Positions 8,931-16,170 of a DNA stretch of 64,000 bases are shown one piece after another. Position 1 is the first letter of the stretch, and each line of letters opens with the position of its first letter. This stretch comes from Zunongwangia pacifica (lineage in GTDB: Bacteria; Bacteroidota; Bacteroidia; Flavobacteriales; Flavobacteriaceae): NCBI RefSeq assembly GCF_023499215.1, contig NZ_JAKHSK010000011.1, positions 62,001-126,000 of the forward strand, written 5' to 3'. Position numbers and translations under genes: made by a program. Below the pieces are notes generated by a model. That model did no database searches. It was not told the origin of the DNA and was given only the letters and a program-made list of their open reading frames with translations.

Positions 8931-10481
8931 ATGAATACAATCAAAATATTATGGGTTGATGATGAGATCGATCTTTTAAAACCACATATTTTATTTCTTG
9001 AATCCAAGAACTATGAGGTCTCTACCTGCCAGAGTGGAACTGAAGCGATAGAAAAAATAGACGAAGAACGATTTGATATTGTTTTCTTAGACGAGAACAT
9101 GCCTGGTTTAACAGGCTTGGAAACGCTTTCTGAAATTAAAGAAAAACAAGCCAATATTCCTATAGTGATGATCACTAAAAGTGAAGAGGAATATATTATG
9201 GAGGAAGCCATAGGCTCTAAAATTGCAGATTACCTGATTAAACCAGTAAACCCAAATCAAATCCTGCTTTCTATTAAAAAGAATTTAGATCACTCCAGGT
9301 TAATTTCTGAAAAGACAACTTCAAACTATCAGCAGGAATTCAGAAAAATCGCAATGGATTTAATGAATGTTAGCACATATCAGGACTGGACTGAAATGTA
9401 CCAGCGACTGATCTATTGGGAACTACAGCTGGAAAATATAGAAGACAGCAGTATGTTCGAAATATTGGAAACCCAAAAACAGGAGGCCAATAGCCAGTTT
9501 TGTAAGTTTATCGATAAAAACTACCCGGAATGGTTTGAAGATGGTGCAAAGGCGCCTACCATGTCCCATACCCTGTTTAAAAGAAAAATTTTACCTGAAA
9601 TTAGCAAAGATCAGCCCACGCTATTAGTTGTGGTAGACAATTTACGCTATGACCAGTGGAAAGCCTTTGAGCCCATTGTATCTAACTATTATAAGAAGGA
9701 GAAAGAAGAGCCTTTTTGCAGTATTTTACCAACAGCTACGCAATATGCACGTAATGCAATTTTTTCTGGCCTTATGCCCAGTGAAATGGAAAAACTTTAT
9801 CCCCAATATTGGAAAAACGATACTGATGAAGGTGGAAAAAACAATTATGAAGCCGAGTTTTTGGCTGAGCAACTAAAAAGATTAGGTAAAGAAATTAAAC
9901 ACGAATATCATAAAATAAGCAATCTAAAAGCTGGAAAAAAACTAGTTGAAAACTTCAAAACTCAGAAGAATAATGACCTTACCGTCGTGGTTTATAATTT
10001 TGTAGACATGCTATCGCATTCCAAGACTGAAATGGAAGTGATTAAAGAACTAGCTTCTAATGATAAGTCGTACCGCTCCCTTACCGAAAGCTGGTTTAAA
10101 AACTCACCTCTTTTAGAAATTATTCAGCAAGCACAACAATTAGGATTTAAGTTAATTATCACTACAGATCACGGGACTATTAACGTAAAAAACCCAAGTA
10201 AAGTAATTGGTGATAAAAATACCAGTTTAAATCTTCGATATAAAACCGGGAAAAGCTTAACCTACGAAAAGAAAGATGTATTAGCGGCTACAAAACCTAA
10301 ATCATTACATCTCCCTACCATAAACATGAGTAGCTCTTTTATATTTGCTAAAGGTGATCTTTTCTTTGCTTATCCTAATAACTACAATCACTATGTTAGT
10401 TATTATAGAAATACTTACCAGCATGGAGGGGTTTCTTTAGAAGAAATGATTATTCCTTTTAGCGTTCTTTCCCCAAAATAG
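8931..10481 (+). CDS. porX: PorX, response regulator with PglZ domain (T9SS regulator)
   Basis: Two-domain protein of 516 residues. The receiver domain (about 1-120) has the acidic pocket VDDE, phospho-acceptor D54 (FLDENMP), switch threonine in MITKSEEE and conserved lysine in LIKPVNP. After a helical linker comes a PglZ domain of the alkaline phosphatase superfamily (about 200-516) with VVVDNLRYDQW and TTDHGT metal-site motifs. This architecture is PorX, which in Porphyromonas and flavobacteria controls type IX secretion with the kinase PorY and has phosphodiesterase activity on nucleotide signals. The kinase is not in this window. The gene is monocistronic by the terminator at 10536. Confidence 0.92.
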   Translation: MNTIKILWVDDEIDLLKPHILFLESKNYEVSTCQSGTEAIEKIDEERFDIVFLDENMPGLTGLETLSEIKEKQANIPIVMITKSEEEYIMEEAIGSKIADYLIKPVNPNQILLSIKKNLDHSRLISEKTTSNYQQEFRKIAMDLMNVSTYQDWTEMYQRLIYWELQLENIEDSSMFEILETQKQEANSQFCKFIDKNYPEWFEDGAKAPTMSHTLFKRKILPEISKDQPTLLVVVDNLRYDQWKAFEPIVSNYYKKEKEEPFCSILPTATQYARNAIFSGLMPSEMEKLYPQYWKNDTDEGGKNNYEAEFLAEQLKRLGKEIKHEYHKISNLKAGKKLVENFKTQKNNDLTVVVYNFVDMLSHSKTEMEVIKELASNDKSYRSLTESWFKNSPLLEIIQQAQQLGFKLIITTDHGTINVKNPSKVIGDKNTSLNLRYKTGKSLTYEKKDVLAATKPKSLHLPTINMSSSFIFAKGDLFFAYPNNYNHYVSYYRNTYQHGGVSLEEMIIPFSVLSPK

Positions 10482-10535
10482 AAAAAACCTGAAAGAATTT
10501 TCTTTCAATGTAATTATCATAAACAACTGAAAATG

Positions 10536-10562
10536 AACCTAATATTCGTATTAGGTTTTTTT
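10536..10562 (+). terminator. Terminator of porX with a TTCG tetraloop
   Basis: A perfect 9-bp stem (AACCTAATA at 10536-10544, TATTAGGTT at 10549-10557) closes on the very stable loop TTCG and runs into seven T. It separates porX from tsaE, whose ATG is only 34 bases further on. Confidence 0.85.
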
Positions 10563-10595
10563 ATTACATTTGCTTAATATTTCTTTTTGCTAATC

Positions 10596-11000
10596 ATGGA
10601 GTTTGAGTACCATTTATCGAATATCGATGATGCTATTGCATTCATTTTAAAAAATGCCCGAAGTAAAACAATTCTTTTCTACGGAGAAATGGGCGCTGGA
10701 AAAACCACCCTTATAAAAAAACTTGTTAAAACATTAAACAGCGAAGATCAGGTAGCGAGTCCCACATTTTCTTTAGTCAATGAATATGAAACTGAAAAAG
10801 AAAAAATTTTTCATTTTGATTTTTACAGGATTGAAGACGAAAACGAAGCTTACGATATAGGATTTGAAGACTATCTAGAACAATCTGGATGGAAATTTAT
10901 AGAATGGCCACAGAAAATTAAAAATTTAATTCCGGAAGATCATCAAAAATTAGAGCTGATAAAAAAAGATCCAGAAACAAGAATGTTAAAGTTAAGTTAA
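10596..11000 (+). CDS. tsaE: tRNA threonylcarbamoyladenosine synthesis ATPase TsaE
   Basis: P-loop ATPase that works with TsaB and TsaD to place threonylcarbamoyl on A37 of tRNAs reading ANN codons. Walker A is GEMGAGKTTLIK and the family motif SPTFSLVNEY follows; HFDFYRIE and FIEWPQKI are also typical. The length of 134 residues is normal. The ATG at 10596 was chosen over an upstream TTG at 10587, because EFEYHLSNI is the usual N-terminal strand. It sits between porX and the alanine dehydrogenase-like gene, a neighbourhood I regard as common in flavobacteria. TsaB and TsaD are not in the window. Confidence 0.93.
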   Translation: MEFEYHLSNIDDAIAFILKNARSKTILFYGEMGAGKTTLIKKLVKTLNSEDQVASPTFSLVNEYETEKEKIFHFDFYRIEDENEAYDIGFEDYLEQSGWKFIEWPQKIKNLIPEDHQKLELIKKDPETRMLKLS

Positions 11001-11062
11001 AGAAATGTGAATACTCGTTAGTTAAGGATCTAAAAAATAACATAATGGAGTCTATTTTTTTG

Positions 11063-11297
11063 TAAATTTGCTAATAATATAATCAATTAATAGATTTAAA
11101 AATTATATTTTTTAAGTATAATAGTTAAAACAATAGACAGAAGTAAAAAATTTACAAAAATTAAGAAGATATTCTAAGAAGGCGCAAAAGTACAATTAAT
11201 GTATTTACCAATAGTAGGTGATCTCGTAGTAGGTTTGTATCAGAAAACAAAACGAAATACGATTTAAAAAATAATAAGATCAAAAAAACCTACTATT
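11063..11297 (+). promoter_or_regulatory. Long leader with two competing anti-start inverted repeats
   Basis: TAAATTTG at 11063-11070 is a good -7 box, giving a leader of roughly 220 bases before the 48-residue ORF. The last ten bases before its ATG, ACCTACTATT (11288-11297), are perfectly complementary to AATAGTAGGT at 11210-11219. A shifted window, AAACCTACTA (11286-11295), is perfectly complementary to TAGTAGGTTT at 11227-11236. The two pairings exclude each other and both would occlude the initiation region. That this regulates translation is inference. Confidence 0.45.
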
Positions 11298-11444
11298 ATG
11301 AAATTAAAAGCATTATTATTCGGAGCAGCAATTTTTGGAGCATCTTTTTTTGTAACTTCAACAACAGATAACGATCATGCAAAAGACCCAATCAAAAAAC
11401 AAGCGGTTGACAGATCAACGATCAAAATTCCTGTTAACGGGTAG
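11298..11444 (+). CDS. Small exported peptide, 48 residues
   Basis: A short gene starting at ATG 11298. The translation begins MKLKALLFGAAIFGASFFVT, a signal-peptide-like lysine pair plus hydrophobic stretch, followed by a polar tail STTDNDHAKDPIKKQAVD that ends in IPVNG. I regard it as real because the N-terminus is so typical of an exported peptide, the leader is long and structured, and I recall similar short peptides at this position (before the ald-like gene) in flavobacteria. Its last 68 bases overlap, in another frame, the beginning of the next ORF. Function unknown; export across the inner membrane is predicted. Confidence 0.7.
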   Translation: MKLKALLFGAAIFGASFFVTSTTDNDHAKDPIKKQAVDRSTIKIPVNG

Positions 11445-11964
11445 TATCATAGCTATTATAATAGCATTTTCACCATATTTATTTTACTTATATGAAATTT
11501 TCCCAGACGGGCCCGTCTGGGAAAATTCGTTTTTTACGTACAGAAGTAACTATTATGAAAATGTTATGACTGCCATGTGGACTTACTTTGGTAAAATCAC
11601 ACCATTGATCCTACTACTGATTTGGTTCTTTACCTGTAAACATTGGTGGTACCATGTCATATTAGTTCCTACCATTATGTACGCCTATCAATTAGTTACT
11701 GCAATCTATCAGGACATGTACCTTAATATCAATCCGATGGACACTAATCAACTTATATATTTGGCGCCTTTTTTTATCATCATTATTTCCATAGTTTATC
11801 TGGTTCGAATTAAAATTTTCGATAAGATATACGGTATTGACTTAAGTGAAATTGAAGAGACCCATATCTCTGTTTTTTCACCTGTTTCTGATAAAGAACT
11901 AGAAGAAATGGAGGATCTTAAAGAATCTGAAACGACCGAAGAAGATTATTACGCGAAACTTTAG
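11377..11964 (+). CDS. Conserved flavobacterial membrane protein, unknown function
   Basis: A protein of up to 195 residues with three predicted membrane helices: FLLTGSIIAIIIAFSPYLFYLY (about 19-40), a central segment ITPLILLLIWFFTC (about 74-87, with the following histidine pair), and IYLAPFFIIIISIVYLV (about 127-143). The C-terminal tail is acidic (SDKELEEMEDLKESETTEED). The first ATG (11377) lies inside the 48-residue peptide gene in a different frame; a TTG at 11407 is an alternative start, and no ATG is available between there and the first membrane helix. Whichever start is used, the overlap with the peptide gene is at least 38 bases, so the two are likely translationally linked. No known domain recognised. 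Confidence 0.75.
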   Translation: MQKTQSKNKRLTDQRSKFLLTGSIIAIIIAFSPYLFYLYEIFPDGPVWENSFFTYRSNYYENVMTAMWTYFGKITPLILLLIWFFTCKHWWYHVILVPTIMYAYQLVTAIYQDMYLNINPMDTNQLIYLAPFFIIIISIVYLVRIKIFDKIYGIDLSEIEETHISVFSPVSDKELEEMEDLKESETTEEDYYAKL

Positions 11965-12031
11965 AAAATCTCTCTACTCCTTTTCAAAAATAATTGTAAT
12001 TTAACTTTTCTAATCAGCTGAAAAGATCACT

Positions 12032-13231
12032 ATGGCCAAACAGGTTTCTCCTTTTACCAAAGAAGAGCTTATTCCTCAGGAAGAAAAACTTGAAATTTAT
12101 AAAAATAAAGGAGAACTTTTTATAGGTATTCCTAAAGAAACCTCGTATCAGGAAAAAAGAATTTGTTTAAGTCCAGATGCTGTAGGAGCCATTACTGCAC
12201 ATGGTCACCGAGTAATGATCGAGTCGGGTGCCGGGAACTACGCTAATTTTAGCGATAAAGATTATTCTGATGCCGGTGCTGAAGTTACTAAAGACACCCA
12301 AAAAGTATTTTCCTGTCCTACGATTTTAAAGGTAGAACCGCCATCAATCTCAGAATTAGAGATGATGAACCCCCAGACCATTTTGATTTCTGCCCTTCAG
12401 ATAAAAACGCAAAGCAAAGCTTATTTTCAAAAACTGGCTTCTAAAAGAATTACTGCTTTGGGATTTGAGTTTATTAAAGATGACGACGGCAGTTATCCCA
12501 TTGTGCGGGCGTTAAGTGAAATCACCGGAACGGCTTCTGTACTTATCGCTTCAGAGATTATGAGTAATAATGGCGATGGTAATGGACTGCTATTTGGGAA
12601 TATTAGTGGTGTGCCTCCTGTAGAAGTTGTTATTCTGGGAGCCGGTACGGTAGGCCATTTTGCGGCAAGATCGGCTATTGGTCTTGGGGCTAATATTAAA
12701 GTTTTTGATAGTTCTATTACCAAATTACGCAACCTCCAGTCAGCTTTAGGTCAAACGTTCTATACCAGCACCATTCAGCCAAAAAATTTAAGTAAAGCCT
12801 TAAAACGTTGCGATGTACTTATTGGAGCGGTTAGAGGTAACAATCGTTCACCTGTTTTAGTGACCGAAGAAATGGTCGCCTCGATGAAACGTGGTGCAGT
12901 AGCCATCGATGTAAGCATTGATGTTGGCGGATGTATTGAAACCAGCGAAATTACCAGTCATGAAAAACCAATTTTCACAAAGCATGATGTCATTCATTAC
13001 TGTGTCCCAAACATCCCATCACGCTACGCAAGATCCAGCTCACTATCATTAAGTAATATCTTTACGCCTTATCTTTTGCATATTGGCGAAGAAGGCGGAT
13101 TAGAAAACACACTTCGTTTTGACCGTGGATTAAGAAATGGTTTGTATTTTTACCACGGAGTTTTAACCAACAAATCTATTGCAGACTGGTTTGATCTCAC
13201 CTATCGAGATATTAACCTCTTGATTTTCTGA
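12032..13231 (+). CDS. ald: Alanine dehydrogenase-like oxidoreductase
   Basis: Member of the alanine dehydrogenase / transhydrogenase alpha-subunit family. The substrate-binding N-terminal half (IGIPKE, EKRICLSPDAV) surrounds a Rossmann domain with the nucleotide motif GAGTVG (203-208). The Asp of the family motif IDxGGC is kept (D297). At 399 residues it is about 30 longer than classic enzymes, with an N-terminal extension. In my by-eye alignment the catalytic histidine of the LHLA motif (His96 in the Mycobacterium enzyme) is replaced by Gln123 (ALQIKTQ). It may thus not interconvert alanine and pyruvate as the classic enzyme does. It lies 67 bases after the membrane protein gene and 28 before the DUF4258 gene. 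Confidence 0.82.
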   Translation: MAKQVSPFTKEELIPQEEKLEIYKNKGELFIGIPKETSYQEKRICLSPDAVGAITAHGHRVMIESGAGNYANFSDKDYSDAGAEVTKDTQKVFSCPTILKVEPPSISELEMMNPQTILISALQIKTQSKAYFQKLASKRITALGFEFIKDDDGSYPIVRALSEITGTASVLIASEIMSNNGDGNGLLFGNISGVPPVEVVILGAGTVGHFAARSAIGLGANIKVFDSSITKLRNLQSALGQTFYTSTIQPKNLSKALKRCDVLIGAVRGNNRSPVLVTEEMVASMKRGAVAIDVSIDVGGCIETSEITSHEKPIFTKHDVIHYCVPNIPSRYARSSSLSLSNIFTPYLLHIGEEGGLENTLRFDRGLRNGLYFYHGVLTNKSIADWFDLTYRDINLLIF

Positions 13232-13259
13232 CAATAACTATCGATTTTAGTCATTTTCT

Positions 13260-13640
13260 ATGAACATTTTTCAGCGTCTTGGATATTTTTCAGTAGGACT
13301 TTTTATGGGAATCATTATTCTCATTTTCTTTTTAAGCGGAAAAAAAACCAGTTGTTCCTATTTTCCAAATGCCCGTACCTTAAAAAGTATTCGTACTAAA
13401 GAGCGGCATTTTGATAAAAATGCGATGAAATTTTTTGCTGAAAATAATATTGATACCAGTACTGTTTCTTCTATTTTAGAAAATGGCGAAGTTCACTTTA
13501 GTGAAAGTATTACCGATAGAGATTCCTGCAACGTTTATCTAATTTCAGGAGAAACCCCTAAAAAACCAATCCAGTTTAAAGTCGAAAATTGTGATAGTAT
13601 CGCTACCATCCAGGAAGCGGACTTTTATTCTGAAAAATAA
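13260..13640 (+). CDS. DUF4258 family membrane-anchored protein
   Basis: A 126-residue protein with one N-terminal membrane segment (VGLFMGIIILIFFLSG, about 12-27) followed by a soluble domain containing three cysteines (TSCSYFPNAR, DSCNVY, VENCDS). The pattern fits the DUF4258 proteins found after alanine dehydrogenase genes in flavobacteria. It starts 28 bases after the ald-like stop and probably shares its transcript. The soluble part would face the periplasm if the N-terminus is inside. Function unknown. Confidence 0.75.
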   Translation: MNIFQRLGYFSVGLFMGIIILIFFLSGKKTSCSYFPNARTLKSIRTKERHFDKNAMKFFAENNIDTSTVSSILENGEVHFSESITDRDSCNVYLISGETPKKPIQFKVENCDSIATIQEADFYSEK

Positions 13641-13644
13641 ACTA

Positions 13645-13747
13645 CCTCGGAGCAACCCCACGAGGAATTCAATAGAAACAAAATTTCGATTCCGAGACAT
13701 ACCGATAGCGCTCCGGTATTAAACCCTTTTGCGGTGCCAATAAAAAA
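13645..13747. repeat. Intergenic palindromic repeat, family 1, copy A
   Basis: Degenerate member of a repeat family with a GGGCAAGCCC-like core. Here the core hairpin is CCTCG...CGAGG (13645-13665) around GAGCAACCCC; a second module around CCGAGACATACCG follows, and the end GGTGCCAATAAAAAA resembles the end of copy D (GGTGACGCCAATAAAAA). It fills the gap between the convergent DUF4258 and bcp genes. Confidence 0.55.
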
Positions 13748-13777
13748 GCCTGCCCAAATCATACAATTTCGACAGGC
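13742..13777 (-). terminator. Probable terminator of bcp
   Basis: GCCTG (13748-13752) pairs with CAGGC (13773-13777) around a 20-base loop; on the minus strand the stem is followed directly by TTTTTTA. The stem is short, so the call is moderate. Confidence 0.5.
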
Positions 13778-13834
13778 ATTATGTATAAGTCCTACAGAAT
13801 TAATTCCGAAGAAATCAAAAACTGTATTCCAAAT

Positions 13835-14284
13835 TTATAAAATCTGGGCAGCGTGGTCTTTGGTTTTTACCTTTCCTATGACCTCTTCTATTTTTCCTTC
13901 TTCGTCGATCACAAAAGTTGTGCGGTGAATGCCATCATATTCTTTTCCCATAAACTTTTTAGGTCCCCAAACCCCATAAGCGTTAATCACTTCTTTTTCT
14001 TCATCTGCTAACAGAGGAAACGGAAGTTCATTTTTAGTCTTAAAATTAGTTTGCCTACGTTTAGAATCTGCACTTACCCCTAAAATAGCATAGCCTTTTT
14101 CTTTAAAAACTTCCCAGTTATCACGAAGATTACAGGCTTCTGCCGTACAACCCGGCGTGCTGGCTTTTGGATAGAAAAATAAGACCAGTTTCTTTCCTTT
14201 AAAATCTGAAAGTTTTACCAGATTTCCATCCTGATCTTCTACTGCAAAATCTGGGGCTTTATCTCCTGCTTTTAATGTTGTCAT
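13835..14284 (-). CDS. bcp: Thioredoxin-dependent thiol peroxidase (BCP)
   Basis: Peroxiredoxin that reduces hydrogen peroxide and alkyl hydroperoxides in the cytoplasm using thioredoxin. The peroxidatic cysteine is C46 in ASTPGCTAEAC and the likely resolving cysteine is C51, the spacing of the atypical two-cysteine BCP group. VSADSKRRQTNFKTK and FVIDEEGKIEEV are also family-like. 149 residues is normal. It is divergent from nth, with 31 bases between the two start codons, so promoters must overlap; joint control of peroxide removal and oxidised-base repair is plausible. Confidence 0.94.
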   Translation of the reverse strand: MTTLKAGDKAPDFAVEDQDGNLVKLSDFKGKKLVLFFYPKASTPGCTAEACNLRDNWEVFKEKGYAILGVSADSKRRQTNFKTKNELPFPLLADEEKEVINAYGVWGPKKFMGKEYDGIHRTTFVIDEEGKIEEVIGKVKTKDHAAQIL

Positions 14285-14315
14285 AATTCTTATTTTTGTT
14301 TAAAATTAAAGCTTT

Positions 14316-14984
14316 ATGGACAAACAACAAAAAGTGCAATTTGTAATTGACACTTTACAACATATTTATCCTGAAATTCCTATTCCGTTAGATCATAAAG
14401 ATCCTTACACCCTCTTAATTGCTGTGTTACTTTCTGCCCAAAGTACAGATGTTAAGGTGAATCAAATAACACCTCTTTTATTCGAAGTGGCCGATACGCC
14501 CCAAAAAATGGTAAAATTAAGTGTCGAAGAAATCAGGGAAATTATAAAACCCTGTGGCTTATCACCCATGAAATCGAAAGGGATTCACGGACTTTCTGAA
14601 ATTCTTTTAGAAAAATATAACGGACAGGTGCCTGCAGATTTTGAAGCTTTAGAAAGTTTACCCGCTGTTGGCCATAAAACGGCGAGTGTGGTGATGGCTC
14701 AGGCATTTAATGTACCGGCATTCCCGGTAGATACCCATATTCATAGATTAATGTACCGCTGGAACCTTTCTAATGGAAAAAGCGTAGCGCAAACTGAAAA
14801 AGACGCCAAGCGAATTTTCCCTAAAGATTTATGGAATGATCTTCATTTACAAATTATCTGGTACGGCCGCCAGTACTCGCCAGCCAGAGGCTGGGATCTT
14901 GAAAAAGATATCATCACTAAAACTATTGGCCGAAAATCAGTCATTAAAGAATATGAAGCGAAATTGGCTAAAAAGAAGAAGTAA
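14316..14984 (+). CDS. nth: Endonuclease III-like DNA glycosylase lacking the Fe-S cysteines
   Basis: Base-excision repair glycosylase/AP lyase for oxidised pyrimidines. The helix-hairpin-helix and catalytic lysine (LPAVGHKTASVV, K121) and the catalytic aspartate (VDTHIHR, D139) align directly with E. coli K120 and D138, and ALLSAQSTD-like VLLSAQSTD is present. The C-terminus, where classic Nth carries four cysteines for a [4Fe-4S] cluster, reads YGRQYSPARGWDLEKD and contains no cysteine; the only cysteine of the protein is C80. The cluster is therefore absent. The gene is full length (222 residues) and not broken. Confidence 0.92.
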   Translation: MDKQQKVQFVIDTLQHIYPEIPIPLDHKDPYTLLIAVLLSAQSTDVKVNQITPLLFEVADTPQKMVKLSVEEIREIIKPCGLSPMKSKGIHGLSEILLEKYNGQVPADFEALESLPAVGHKTASVVMAQAFNVPAFPVDTHIHRLMYRWNLSNGKSVAQTEKDAKRIFPKDLWNDLHLQIIWYGRQYSPARGWDLEKDIITKTIGRKSVIKEYEAKLAKKKK

Positions 14985-14989
14985 ACGAT

Positions 14990-15074
14990 CTTAGGGCAAG
15001 CCCATGGATTCATTTATTATTTCTATACATCCACTATTGAAATGAAAATGTTTAATCTCGATATCGAGTAAAAA
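14990..15074. repeat. Intergenic palindromic repeat, family 1, copy B
   Basis: Begins with CTTAGGGCAAGCCCATGG (GGGC-AA-GCCC core) just after the nth stop and ends with TTTAATCTCGATATCGAGTAAAAA (15051-15074), which recurs almost exactly at the end of copy E (55494-55518). It lies between convergent nth and wrbA. Confidence 0.6.
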
Positions 15075-15075
15075 G

Positions 15076-15105
15076 ATAAAAGCTCCGGATTATCGGAGCT
15101 TTTAT
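15076..15105. terminator. Two-way terminator between nth and wrbA
   Basis: A perfect 12-bp stem, ATAAAAGCTCCG (15076-15087) with CGGAGCTTTTAT (15094-15105), loop GATTAT. A/T flanks on both sides allow it to end both the rightward nth and the leftward wrbA transcripts. Confidence 0.85.
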
Positions 15106-15124
15106 ATAGTTTATTTGCCAGTTT

Positions 15125-15724
15125 TTAAGCCTTTATTTTAGCGGCAATGTCCACAGCACGTTTCACCTGAACTTTAATAGCTTCTTTATCTTTTTCTGAT
15201 AAGTCACTTCCTCCTACTGTACTAAAACCATAAGGATTCCCTCCTGTTTCAAAAATCACAGGATCGCTGTAACCGGGGTTGGCAATTATAGCACCCCAAT
15301 GCATCATCGATTTGTATAAAGAAAGTAAGGTCGCCTCCTGCCCACCGTGAGGATTTCCTGCACTGGTCATCGCACTTATAACCTTATTTACCAATTTTCC
15401 TTTTTGCCATAACGGGCCGGTAGTATCGATAAAACTACTAAATTGAGACGGCAAATTTCCAAATCTTGTAGGCGCTGAAAAGATTACAGCATCAGCCCAT
15501 TCCAAATCGTCTGCCGAAGCAACGGGAATATCTTTTGTTGCCTTAAAGTTCTTTATCCAGTCTTCATTCCTTTCCATTATTTCTTCAGGAACTGTTTCTG
15601 CTATCCTTAAAAGTTTAACCTCTTTTACATCTAATTCTTTAGCAGCTTCTTCTGCGGCTTTAGATAGTTTATAATTGGTACCGGTTGAGCTATAATAAAT
15701 AATAGCAAGTTTTACGTCTTTCAT
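15125..15724 (-). CDS. wrbA: NAD(P)H:quinone oxidoreductase WrbA
   Basis: Flavodoxin-fold FMN enzyme that carries out two-electron reduction of quinones and so limits redox cycling. The FMN phosphate loop is visible as YYSSTGTNYKL near the N-terminus; FSAPTRFGNLPSQFSSFIDTTG and TSAGNPHGGQEATLLS are characteristic WrbA segments. 199 residues is normal. It is a single-gene unit bounded by a terminator downstream and repeat copy C upstream. With bcp next door, the area looks like an oxidative stress neighbourhood, which is inference. Confidence 0.94.
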   Translation of the reverse strand: MKDVKLAIIYYSSTGTNYKLSKAAEEAAKELDVKEVKLLRIAETVPEEIMERNEDWIKNFKATKDIPVASADDLEWADAVIFSAPTRFGNLPSQFSSFIDTTGPLWQKGKLVNKVISAMTSAGNPHGGQEATLLSLYKSMMHWGAIIANPGYSDPVIFETGGNPYGFSTVGGSDLSEKDKEAIKVQVKRAVDIAAKIKA

Positions 15725-15828
15725 AATTTATTTTTAAACCAATTTACGGTTTATAAGAGAGACCTTTGGAAAAACAAATTTTAAAATTTTTATAATTCTA
15801 TCTAAATTAATTTAAACAGCGTAAATTT

Positions 15829-15910
15829 CTCCGGGGCAAGCCCACGGAGCATTTTAGCAGAACACGTTTTCAAACTATCAAAATTTACTAGCGAGACAAG
15901 TCTCGGGGTA
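15829..15910. repeat. Intergenic palindromic repeat, family 1, copy C
   Basis: The best preserved copy. Module 1 is CTCCGGGGCAAGCCCACGGAG (15829-15849), which folds as CTCCG-GGGC-AA-GCCC-A-CGGAG. Module 2 is the perfect palindrome CGAGAC-AA-GTCTCG (15892-15905). It lies between the wrbA start and the terminator of the sigma factor operon. Confidence 0.65.
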
Positions 15911-15924
15911 TTTACCCTCCTAGA

Positions 15925-15952
15925 ATAAAAAAGCCTGCTTTTTAGCAGGCTT
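15925..15952 (-). terminator. Terminator of the sigma factor operon
   Basis: The 8-bp stem AAGCCTGC (15931-15938) / GCAGGCTT (15945-15952) with a T-rich loop is followed on the minus strand by TTTTAT. It begins 5 bases after the stop codon of the 50-residue ORF, supporting that ORF as a real last gene. Confidence 0.8.
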
Positions 15953-15956
15953 AATT

Positions 15957-16109
15957 TTAGTTTAATAGCATCTCAAAATCATCCTTTTCACCAGGTAATA
16001 TTTTTAATGCTTTCGAATAATTTAATAGAAACGTTATGGTTTCTTCTTTAGGTTTCAAATCTTGTAATTTTTCTTCTTTCGAAGTTTTTTCAAAGTAAAT
16101 ATTCCTCAT
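15957..16109 (-). CDS. Small acidic/basic helical protein, 50 residues, downstream of the sigma factor
   Basis: A short gene on the minus strand: MRNIYFEKTSKEEKLQDL, then PKEETITFLLNYSKALKIL and an end in FEMLLN. It is soluble, mostly helical and rich in Lys and Glu, with no signal peptide. It follows the sigma factor by 61 bases and runs right up to the operon terminator. I recall similar ORFs of about 50 residues after this sigma factor in flavobacteria. A role as a sigma partner (for example a small regulator) is only a guess from position. Confidence 0.7.
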   Translation of the reverse strand: MRNIYFEKTSKEEKLQDLKPKEETITFLLNYSKALKILPGEKDDFEMLLN

Positions 16110-16170
16110 TAAATACGCTATTTTGATGGTTATGATTAAATAACGCAGCTTAATTTAGAATATTGTAAAC

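Noticed and set aside
11298-11964. Programmed frameshift joining the 48-residue ORF to the membrane protein
   Set aside because: No clear slippery sequence plus structure was found in the overlap, and each frame has its own sensible N-terminus; independent coupled genes are simpler.
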